Positions 47,291 to 54,718 of a stretch of 64,000 nt of DNA are shown piece by piece. The stretch's first letter is position 1. Every line of letters begins with the position of its first letter. The notes under the pieces were generated by a model. The model was not told the origin of the DNA, ran no database searches, and was given only the letters and a program-made list of their open reading frames with translations. This stretch comes from HGM04593 sp045631905 (GTDB taxonomy: Bacteria; Bacteroidota; Bacteroidia; Bacteroidales; Bacteroidaceae). Location: NCBI GenBank assembly GCA_045631905.1, contig JAZQVO010000012.1, positions 1-64,000 on the forward strand, given 5' to 3'. The position numbers and the translations under genes were made by a program.

Positions 47291-49198
47291 TTATGAGTTC
47301 ATGCTCATGAGAAACTCGCCGTTATCTTTGGTCTTTTCCAAACGATCCTTAACAAACTCCATAGCCTCCATAGATGTCATGTCGGCAAGATATTTGCGGA
47401 GAATCCACATGCGGTCGAGTGTCTGCTTGTCGAGCAACAAATCGTCGCGACGTGTGCTCGATGCTATAATATTCACAGCAGGGAATATTCGTTTGTTGCT
47501 CAAAGTGCGGTCGAGCTGTAACTCCATGTTACCGGTACCCTTGAACTCCTCAAAGATAACCTCGTCCATCTTTGAACCCGTGTCGATGAGGGCGGTAGCA
47601 ATAATTGTGAGCGAACCACCATTCTCGATGTTACGTGCGGCACCGAAGAAGCGTTTGGGCTTGTGCAAAGCGTTTGCATCGACACCACCCGACAGCACCT
47701 TGCCCGATGCAGGCGACACCGTGTTATAGGCACGCGCAAGACGGGTTATTGAGTCGAGGAAAATAACAACATCGTGGCCACATTCAACCATGCGCTTGGC
47801 GCGTTCGAGCACAATACCGGCTATCTTGACATGACGCTCGGCAGGCTCGTCGAAGGTCGATGCAATAACCTCGGCATTTACGCTTCGTGCCATGTCGGTA
47901 ACCTCCTCGGGACGCTCGTCGATGAGCAACATAATCATATATGCTTCGGGGTGGTTTGCCGCTATCGCATTCGCTATATCCTTCAACAACATGGTTTTAC
48001 CGGTCTTGGGTTGCGCTACTATAAGAGCTCGCTGCCCCTTGCCTATGGGCGAGAAGAGATCGACCACACGAGCCGACATATTGTCGTAATTACCACTGCA
48101 TAGGGTAAATTTTTCGTCGGGGAAGAGAGGCACAAGGTTGTCGAACGATACACGGTCGCGCACAAGCTCGGGTGCAAGACCGTTTATACGGTTTACTTTT
48201 ACCAAGGGGAAATATTTTTCTCCTGCGCTTGCGGGGCGTATTATACCCTCGACGACATCGCCGGTTTTCAGACCGTAAAGCTTTATCTGTGACTGGGATA
48301 CATATACATCGTCGGGCGAAGAGAGGTAGTTATAGTCGGAAGAGCGCAAAAAGCCGTAGTTGTCGGGCATAATCTCCAGCACACCCTCTACGCGCAAAAC
48401 ATCGGCAAAGTCGTACTGTGGTTGCACATTCTGACGCTCTTGCTGTTCGTTATTCTCCTGACGCTCCTTTTCGCCACCCTTTGCCTGATGACGGTTCTTA
48501 TCGTTTTTATATTTCCCTTGACGATTTTTGTCGAACTTATCGACCAACTCCGCAGGCAACTCCTTTTCGTCGGTGGTGAGCTCCTCTATCGCAACAAAAG
48601 CTTCACCTTCGCCATCGTTTTTTTCTTCGGGCTCAACAACCTCTTCGGGTTGTTGTTCAGCCACAACAGCTTGTTCCTTCTTTTTAGGTTTACGACCGCG
48701 TTTCTTGGGGGTTGCAGGCTCCGACGCAGCAGCCTCCTCGGTTGCCTGCTCCTGAGCGGGTGTTTCCTTCTTTTTAGGTTTACGACCGCGTTTCTTGGGA
48801 GTAGCCTCTTGCTCGGTGGCAACAGGGGTTGTTGTTTCAACCTGCACCTGCTCGGCAACCTGCTCTTTTGGCTCCTCGGGAACGTGTGTCTCGGGCTCGT
48901 TTTTCTGTTTCTTAGGCTCGTTCTTGTCGAGCTTTACAGCCTTGTCGCCCGTGGCGGTGTACACTTTGGAAGCATCGTTCTGTATTCTGTTGCGACGATG
49001 TTCGCGACGATGCATGCGTGTCTCCTCCTTTACCACAGCAGGAGCTCCTGTCTGGCTGTTCTGCAATGCCTGACCGTCGAGAATGCGGTATATGAGTGCA
49101 TCGCGCTCCAAAGATTTTATACCTTTTATTCCCAAACCGTCGGCGATAGATTGCAACTCGGCAATCTCTTTGTTCCTTAATTGTTCTATATGATACAT
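47291..49198 (-). CDS. rho: Transcription termination factor Rho with long disordered insertion
   Basis: 635 aa against about 420 in E. coli. An N-terminal helical Rho-N domain (about 1-48, YHIEQLRNKEIAELQSIADG) is followed by about 200 residues of low-complexity charged sequence, then the RNA-binding OB domain (GVLEIMPDNYGFLRSSDYNYL) and the hexameric ATPase with Walker A QPKTGKTMLL, RPEEVTDMAR and FLDSITRLARAYN. The insertion holds two copies of KKRGRKPKKKE (near residues 133 and 163), like AT-hooks. An equivalent insertion in Bacteroides thetaiotaomicron Rho is known to drive phase separation. Confidence 0.96.
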   Translation of the reverse strand: MYHIEQLRNKEIAELQSIADGLGIKGIKSLERDALIYRILDGQALQNSQTGAPAVVKEETRMHRREHRRNRIQNDASKVYTATGDKAVKLDKNEPKKQKNEPETHVPEEPKEQVAEQVQVETTTPVATEQEATPKKRGRKPKKKETPAQEQATEEAAASEPATPKKRGRKPKKKEQAVVAEQQPEEVVEPEEKNDGEGEAFVAIEELTTDEKELPAELVDKFDKNRQGKYKNDKNRHQAKGGEKERQENNEQQERQNVQPQYDFADVLRVEGVLEIMPDNYGFLRSSDYNYLSSPDDVYVSQSQIKLYGLKTGDVVEGIIRPASAGEKYFPLVKVNRINGLAPELVRDRVSFDNLVPLFPDEKFTLCSGNYDNMSARVVDLFSPIGKGQRALIVAQPKTGKTMLLKDIANAIAANHPEAYMIMLLIDERPEEVTDMARSVNAEVIASTFDEPAERHVKIAGIVLERAKRMVECGHDVVIFLDSITRLARAYNTVSPASGKVLSGGVDANALHKPKRFFGAARNIENGGSLTIIATALIDTGSKMDEVIFEEFKGTGNMELQLDRTLSNKRIFPAVNIIASSTRRDDLLLDKQTLDRMWILRKYLADMTSMEAMEFVKDRLEKTKDNGEFLMSMNS

Positions 49199-49417
49199 AA
49201 TTGTGAATATGAAACTCGGCCCGGAAAGACCGATTCACTATAAAGAAAATCTATAAAGAATTTGTATGATTATACGACTGAACATGCACAAAACAACACT
49301 TGTGCTACTTTTATAATGCAAATATAGGAAAATTGTTTTTAAAATATATGCAAAAATACTTTTTTTTATGCAATTAGCGCCTTTTGAGGGGGTTTTACAT
49401 AAAAAAGAGGGTAAATA
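49199..49417 (-). other. rho 5' leader and upstream region
   Basis: Part of a 316-bp gap. A minus-strand TATATTTG at 49319-49326 fits a -7 box (its best TTTG partner is 24 bp away, too far), which would give a leader of about 115 nt. Just before the ATG, 49210-49237 can fold into an imperfect stem (TGAA/TTCA and TCGG/CCGA). Could serve autoregulation; no gene seen. Confidence 0.35.
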
Positions 49418-49445
49418 AAACAGCGCGACCATGGTCGCGCTGTTT
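49418..49445. terminator. Perfect-palindrome terminator of the SusCD-protease operon
   Basis: 28-bp perfect palindrome centred on GACCATGGTC with AAA/TTT ends, 69 bp past the stop of the last operon gene on the minus strand. No other terminator was seen in the operon's intergenic gaps. Confidence 0.85.
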
Positions 49446-49514
49446 GTTGGTTTATAGTGCTTGGTGCCGATTATATGCCAAAAAGCACCGCATATTATCG
49501 GGCCCCAAATACTA

Positions 49515-49994
49515 TTATTGTATCTCGTCGAATGCAGGCAGTTTCTCGGTTATCTCCACAGGCAACTCGCTCACACGCACAAATGTCTGTGTCTCTTCAA
49601 ACTCCTTGCTATCGACCACAAGTTCCAAAGCGCTCTCGTACAAGGCTTTCACTATATACACATTGTTCCACTCACCCATGCCGTTGTCGTACTTTCCTTT
49701 GAGAATATCGCCTTTGTAATAATCCTCCTCTATTGTATAGGTACCTGTTTTAACCTCGGGCAACATGCTGTTATATGTTTGATAGATTCTGAATTTTCTA
49801 TCTTTACGGATAAATTCAATATACACCATAGGTTGTTCTGTGGCTGTACCGCTCCAAGCATGAAGTTTCCATATACCTGCAATATTGTTGGGCGTAACGT
49901 CGAGCGTAGTCACCTTTGTTTCATCGTCGTCGCTACATGCTTGAAAAGGCATAACCAACAGCAGGAGCATCATTAATTTGAAAATATTTTTCAT
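49515..49994 (-). CDS. Small lipoprotein, lipocalin-like
   Basis: 159 aa. Signal peptide with lipobox (MPFQAC) and acidic CSDDDE right after the lipid Cys, the pattern of surface-exported Bacteroidales lipoproteins. The body (IAGIWKLHAWSG, YIEFIRKDRKFRIYQTY, GTYTIEEDYYKGDI) has the alternating strands of the small lipocalin-like proteins that Bacteroidales often carry in such loci. Ligand unknown. Last gene of the operon, 27 bp after the DUF1573 gene. Confidence 0.7.
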   Translation of the reverse strand: MKNIFKLMMLLLLVMPFQACSDDDETKVTTLDVTPNNIAGIWKLHAWSGTATEQPMVYIEFIRKDRKFRIYQTYNSMLPEVKTGTYTIEEDYYKGDILKGKYDNGMGEWNNVYIVKALYESALELVVDSKEFEETQTFVRVSELPVEITEKLPAFDEIQ

Positions 49995-50021
49995 ATCGGT
50001 TCCTTATTTTTTATTCTTTGT

Positions 50022-50801
50022 TTATTCTATTGTAACTTTTATTGTACGTGTCGAGATGTTTCCCGTAACCCCTTCTACCAGAAAAGAGAAGTTTTTTACA
50101 CCGTCGGGCCTATCGCCTTTTATCCCAAGCACGATATCCCCCTCCTCGCCGGGTTCTATCACCTGCGGTTCGGTAGCAAACGTCGCATACGAGGGCAACA
50201 ACTGCGCCGACAACCTTAAAGGCACAGTGCCCACATTTGCACACACTATTCTGGCCTCCGTGCGCCCTTTTGTAAAGGTCGCACTCTTTCGTTTAAGCCT
50301 CAACGCCCCCATCTTAACAGGCAGATGACTCCACTCATCAATATCGACCACATTGCCCAATATTGTGAGCTTGGCAACAGGCCTGTTACCCGAACAAGAG
50401 GTATATACAAAAGCGTTTGTATCTATTGTGCCCGAGCGACCCTTAGGGTTATATGTTACAACCACCTGCGAGGTGTCACCCGGTTCCACGGGCTCTGTTG
50501 CATGTGTTGCGCCCGTACAACCACAGTGTGTTGTCACCTTGGTTATTGTCACAGGCTCCTCACCAACATTTACAAAGTCAAAAACCACACGACGAGGCGA
50601 GTCGCTTTCATATATAGTACCTATATTCTCGCAACTCCTTACAAAGCGGAGTATGCGCAAAGCCGACGGGTGCAAGGCCGGGTTGAGTACAGAATCCATG
50701 GTTTCGCGCGAGCGAAAAGTCTTCACCTGCGCACACACAGGCAACGCAAGCACGAAGAGTACCACCGTTGCCAGCATGTATACCACTATTCTTTTACTCA
50801 T
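50022..50801 (-). CDS. DUF1573 (ASH-like) exported protein
   Basis: 259 aa with a signal peptide (KRIVVYMLATVVLFVLALPVCAQ) and a DUF1573 domain recognised from RRVVFDFVNVGEEPVTITKVTTHCGCTGA, where the CGC pair is characteristic. A second immunoglobulin-like domain follows (about 165-255). The lack of a lipobox sets it apart from its neighbours; it is probably periplasmic. Start chosen at ATG 50801, 11 bp past the protease stop; an upstream in-frame extension is not supported. Role unknown; may assist envelope assembly (inference). Confidence 0.82.
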   Translation of the reverse strand: MSKRIVVYMLATVVLFVLALPVCAQVKTFRSRETMDSVLNPALHPSALRILRFVRSCENIGTIYESDSPRRVVFDFVNVGEEPVTITKVTTHCGCTGATHATEPVEPGDTSQVVVTYNPKGRSGTIDTNAFVYTSCSGNRPVAKLTILGNVVDIDEWSHLPVKMGALRLKRKSATFTKGRTEARIVCANVGTVPLRLSAQLLPSYATFATEPQVIEPGEEGDIVLGIKGDRPDGVKNFSFLVEGVTGNISTRTIKVTIE

Positions 50802-50812
50802 AATAATCTCGT

Positions 50813-52864
50813 TTACAGCCAACCACTATTGTTGGCATTCTTACGTACAGTAACCGTTATCACATGGTCGGTGCCATCTACCGTAACGGTGGCACGGGTT
50901 ACACCCTCGGCCACACCTGTTACTTTAAGAACAGTACCTTCGACAACAGCTGTCGCCACCGAGGTATCGGCTATCTCACATGTATAGGTTTTGCTCTCAC
51001 CCTCAACAAAATAACGTGCAAGGTCTATGGTATAAACCTTCTCGCTGTTTCCTTTTGCAGGGGCTGTATATATATTAGGCAAAAACATCTCACGACCACT
51101 GCTCTCTATGGCTTCGAGCAACGCGGCCGCGTTTATCATAGAGCCCATCTTGCCACGATACTTGCCCAAATCGACAGAATGAAGCTTTGCACTCATGGTG
51201 TGGTTGCGACAATACTTCTTGGTACCTGTAAAATAGCTGTTGATATCGTCGGCAGTCTCCTTCACGAGAGCAACAAACTCCTCCTGTGTAAAGTGACGGC
51301 GCAACTGCACGGCATAAGAGAGGCCGAGCGCAATAACACCCGATACGTGGGGACAAGCCATAGAAGTTCCCTCGTAGAAACCATAGCGAGGCTCACCCTC
51401 CTCAACAAGAGTAGAATATATCATACCACCGTTATCATAATCCGAGCCGGGCAAAGCATAATAATCGCCATCGCCACCGGGAGCCGCGATATCGTTACCG
51501 GGACCATAGTTGGTATAGGAAGAGGGGGTATAATCGGCGGCAAGAGCCGTTACACAGATACATTTAGAGTAGGCACCGGGGAACGAAGCCGCTGCGGCAT
51601 ACTCGTTACCCGAAGCATATACCACGATACCACCGTCGATGACACCGTTGGGAGAACCTGCGTTGGCAATAAAATAGTCTATCGCCTCTTTTTCGAGCGG
51701 ATAGAGAGCGGCCCACTCTTTCTCGGTTGCAGGGCCGGGATAGTAATCGACGGGGTTTACCTCCGACGACAGATAGCCCCAACTACACTGCATAATGACA
51801 GCACCATTATCGGCCGCATACTTCATAGCCTTAGCCTCGTTTACAAGTGTCGATTGAAACTCATCGTCGAACAGCTGGCACGACATAATCTTGACACCGG
51901 GCTTACCTGCCGCCGCATCGCCACCTGCAATACCGCAACCACCCTTACCGTTATTATTAACAGCCGCGATGGTTCCTGCAACGTGTGTTCCGTGACCTGT
52001 ACCGTTGGAGCCTGTTACCGATATATAAGAGCGGTCGGTTGCAAAGTTATAACCATAGCGGTCGCCCTTGTAGCCATTACCGTCGGCATCAACGTCGGAA
52101 TAATACTCCTCGGCCTCGTTCACCCACATATTATCGAACAAATCCTCGTGATACCACATTACACCCTCGTCGAGCACAGCCACGATGATTGAGGGGTCGC
52201 CTGTACACTTTTTCCAAGCCTCCTCGCAACCAACATCGCAACCTGCAATACTTTTTGCCCACTCTTGCTCAAAATCGTAACCACCACGGTTAATGTAGCT
52301 CCACTGCGAGGGGAGAGCAGGGTCGTTAAAGGGATACTCGCCTGTACTTAATGCCGACTCCACGCTTTTTACTATATCGGCTGTAATGGCCGACGATTTA
52401 CGAGCATCGGCACGATATATCTTGCGGTTGCACTGAACCTTTGATACCTCGCCAAGACGAGATATGCGCTCCAAGGCCTCTTGCAGGTTTACATTCTTAT
52501 CGAACGACACCTGATACCACAAGTGCATCTGAGCCTCACGGGCACGCTCCTCGGTGCGTTTATCCACGGGGAACACCCTCTCGAACTTGTAGGCGTTGAG
52601 AATGTCGAGCACCTCGTCGGTGGAGGGTATGCCCGAACGGGTTTTCAAGCCTCCTGCCACACGTGTCGTGGCAAGATTGTCGAGAATATCGGTCATCTCG
52701 GGAGCAAACTTCACAAGAAGCTCACCCTCAACAGCTCCGGCAGGAACCTCTACCTCGTTACCGCTGTCGGGCACGGAGGGCGTGGGAGCCACAATATCGC
52801 AGTCGGTACAAGATACCGCAAACATCACAGCCAACAACGACACATATAGAAATATCTTTTTCAT
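50813..52864 (-). CDS. S8-family (subtilisin) surface lipoprotein protease
   Basis: 683 aa. Lipobox FAVSC with a following TDCD. A propeptide-like region (about 42-150, EGELLVKFAPEM, AREAQMHLWYQVSFD) precedes the catalytic domain with Asp232 (AVLDEGV), His291 (HGTHVAG) and Ser501 (GTSMACPHVSG), so the triad is complete. C-terminally (about 600-683) an Ig-like or Big-type domain (IADTSVATAVVEGTVLKVTGVAEG). The only enzyme in the operon, so it probably degrades the protein substrate taken up by the SusCD pair (inference). Confidence 0.93.
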   Translation of the reverse strand: MKKIFLYVSLLAVMFAVSCTDCDIVAPTPSVPDSGNEVEVPAGAVEGELLVKFAPEMTDILDNLATTRVAGGLKTRSGIPSTDEVLDILNAYKFERVFPVDKRTEERAREAQMHLWYQVSFDKNVNLQEALERISRLGEVSKVQCNRKIYRADARKSSAITADIVKSVESALSTGEYPFNDPALPSQWSYINRGGYDFEQEWAKSIAGCDVGCEEAWKKCTGDPSIIVAVLDEGVMWYHEDLFDNMWVNEAEEYYSDVDADGNGYKGDRYGYNFATDRSYISVTGSNGTGHGTHVAGTIAAVNNNGKGGCGIAGGDAAAGKPGVKIMSCQLFDDEFQSTLVNEAKAMKYAADNGAVIMQCSWGYLSSEVNPVDYYPGPATEKEWAALYPLEKEAIDYFIANAGSPNGVIDGGIVVYASGNEYAAAASFPGAYSKCICVTALAADYTPSSYTNYGPGNDIAAPGGDGDYYALPGSDYDNGGMIYSTLVEEGEPRYGFYEGTSMACPHVSGVIALGLSYAVQLRRHFTQEEFVALVKETADDINSYFTGTKKYCRNHTMSAKLHSVDLGKYRGKMGSMINAAALLEAIESSGREMFLPNIYTAPAKGNSEKVYTIDLARYFVEGESKTYTCEIADTSVATAVVEGTVLKVTGVAEGVTRATVTVDGTDHVITVTVRKNANNSGWL

Positions 52865-52882
52865 ATCTTTTTCAAAATATTA

Positions 52883-54697
52883 TTATTTACTCTCTTCGTT
52901 ATCCTCCTCTTTGCAATGCTCGTCACCGCTACTCTCCTCCTTGTCGTTATCACCCTCTTCGGTGTCATCGCCTATCTCTTCTTTGAGCTCATACTTTGCT
53001 CTCAATTTGGGGAAAGCCGAGTAATAGTACTCAAAATTGGCAGGAGCATTATCGAAACCGGTCTTCTCGCCCTCGCTGTCGTAGCGTGGCGATGCGCTTG
53101 CACCACCGTAACTATCGCCCTCCTGCGGGAAGACAAGAGACTGTGGAACCCACTCCATGAGATAGGGGTGATAGAGTAACCACTCGGGCAGATTGCCTGT
53201 GAAGTAGTTGAGGTTTAGTTTAAGCATCTTCATCTTGGGCAAGATGCGTGGCATCTGCTTGTCGGCAAGCCACAGTATGGTATCGCCTCCAAATGTATCT
53301 ACATCGTCGGTGTTATATGCTCTCACGCCATCTTCACCAACTGTAAAGTCGGGCAACTGACCCTCAAGATAACTTGTGTTCAAAGCGAGCTCCTCGAGAT
53401 TCTCCCAGAGGAAGAGACGGCGCAACTGGTTGTCGCCCTGTACGGAACTCTTAATATTCAAGCCTATACCATCGTCGTAGTTACCCTTGTCGGCAAGTTT
53501 GTTTACCGACTGCCAGCGACGGCAGTTTGTCATGCGCAATATTTTCAGTTTGGGGAAATTATCCTGATTGAGCATCGAAGGCACCTCGTCGAAGTTGTTC
53601 GATGTGAGGTCGAGCACCTCCAAGGTGCTACCCAACTTCACAAATTCAGAGGGCAACGACACCAAACCGCACGAGAACATCGTCAACTCCTTCAAATACT
53701 TTAACTCACAAATTTCGGGACCAAGGTCGATGCTCAGCAACATCGTACTGCGGTTCGACATTATGGAGAACTTCTCCAGATACTTCAAATGAACAATCTG
53801 CTTGGGCAACATCTCTTTTGTATCGAAGAAAGAGAACAATGCCTCACGAACACGACCTACCGCCTCGGGACAAGGCAAATCCTCGTCGGTTGCCTCCCAC
53901 AGCTTAATTCCGTTCCAGTTGTCCATGCGCTCGCTTGTATCCCACACCTCGACCGAGCTGTTTATGAGGTCGTATATGGTTACGAGCGCAATAGAGTCGC
54001 CGGCGCGGTTATCCTCAATCTTCACGGCAGCCTTCTGGCGCACGGTTATTACAGCCGGCTCACTCAACTCGTCCTCGCTGTTCAGCGGTACGAGATTAAT
54101 CTCGGCAACGCGCTCCACGGGCTCAGAGTTCATCTTCCACTCAAAGCGCAGTTTCACGGTGCGAGGGCGGGCACCATAATCGAGTGTAACATCGGTCTTC
54201 TCTATGCTCAACCAATCGGTCTCAGGAGTAACGTAGTTAAATTCTGCTTTAAACTCGACATTAGTTGTAATCTCGGTTTCGAAGTAACGCTTATCGAAAA
54301 GTTCCGACGACTTTATCTCAATCTCCTTCTCCTTTACATTAATAGCCTTGGCAAAGCCTGTTTGATTTACAGTAAGTGTCTTTACCTCGTTCCCTGCCAC
54401 GATTCTTATCTCGGCACTACGCATATCGTTCACAAGCGATGAATCGACAAAAACCGTACATTCTGCCGAGCCGAAACCGTTTGCGGGAGAGACCGACACC
54501 CATGTAGCCGATGTTGCCGTATACCACTCACCGGGAGCATTTACTACTATCTTATCAGAGCCTCCTTCGGCCGCCACGGTTACATTATCCATGTCGAGCG
54601 AAAAGACGGCAGGGCCGTTGTTGTCGCTGTCGCTACATGAACACACCATGAAGAGGCCTGCAACCAACCCTAATGTTATATTAAAAATCTTTTTCAT
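52883..54697 (-). CDS. Leucine-rich-repeat surface lipoprotein with BACON-type N-terminus
   Basis: 604 aa. Lipobox (VCSC) with CSDSDN following. Residues about 30-120 look like a BACON domain (ADSDKIVVNAPGEWYTATSATWVSVSP-like strands, NQTGFAK end), which often binds carbohydrate or mucin in gut Bacteroidales. Leucine-rich repeats follow (about 295-500: LKYLKELTMFSCGLVSLPSEF, LEVLDLTSNNFDEVP), a protein-binding scaffold. The last 30 residues are almost wholly acidic or polar (GDDTEEGDNDKEESSGDE). No catalytic motif. Homologous in design to the next gene. Confidence 0.8.
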   Translation of the reverse strand: MKKIFNITLGLVAGLFMVCSCSDSDNNGPAVFSLDMDNVTVAAEGGSDKIVVNAPGEWYTATSATWVSVSPANGFGSAECTVFVDSSLVNDMRSAEIRIVAGNEVKTLTVNQTGFAKAINVKEKEIEIKSSELFDKRYFETEITTNVEFKAEFNYVTPETDWLSIEKTDVTLDYGARPRTVKLRFEWKMNSEPVERVAEINLVPLNSEDELSEPAVITVRQKAAVKIEDNRAGDSIALVTIYDLINSSVEVWDTSERMDNWNGIKLWEATDEDLPCPEAVGRVREALFSFFDTKEMLPKQIVHLKYLEKFSIMSNRSTMLLSIDLGPEICELKYLKELTMFSCGLVSLPSEFVKLGSTLEVLDLTSNNFDEVPSMLNQDNFPKLKILRMTNCRRWQSVNKLADKGNYDDGIGLNIKSSVQGDNQLRRLFLWENLEELALNTSYLEGQLPDFTVGEDGVRAYNTDDVDTFGGDTILWLADKQMPRILPKMKMLKLNLNYFTGNLPEWLLYHPYLMEWVPQSLVFPQEGDSYGGASASPRYDSEGEKTGFDNAPANFEYYYSAFPKLRAKYELKEEIGDDTEEGDNDKEESSGDEHCKEEDNEESK

Positions 54698-54718
54698 CTT
54701 TCGGTAATATTATTAAGG

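Noticed and set aside
50864..52192. 442-codon open frame opposite the S8 protease
   Set aside because: Mirror of a gene with a complete catalytic triad; no start context or motifs of its own.
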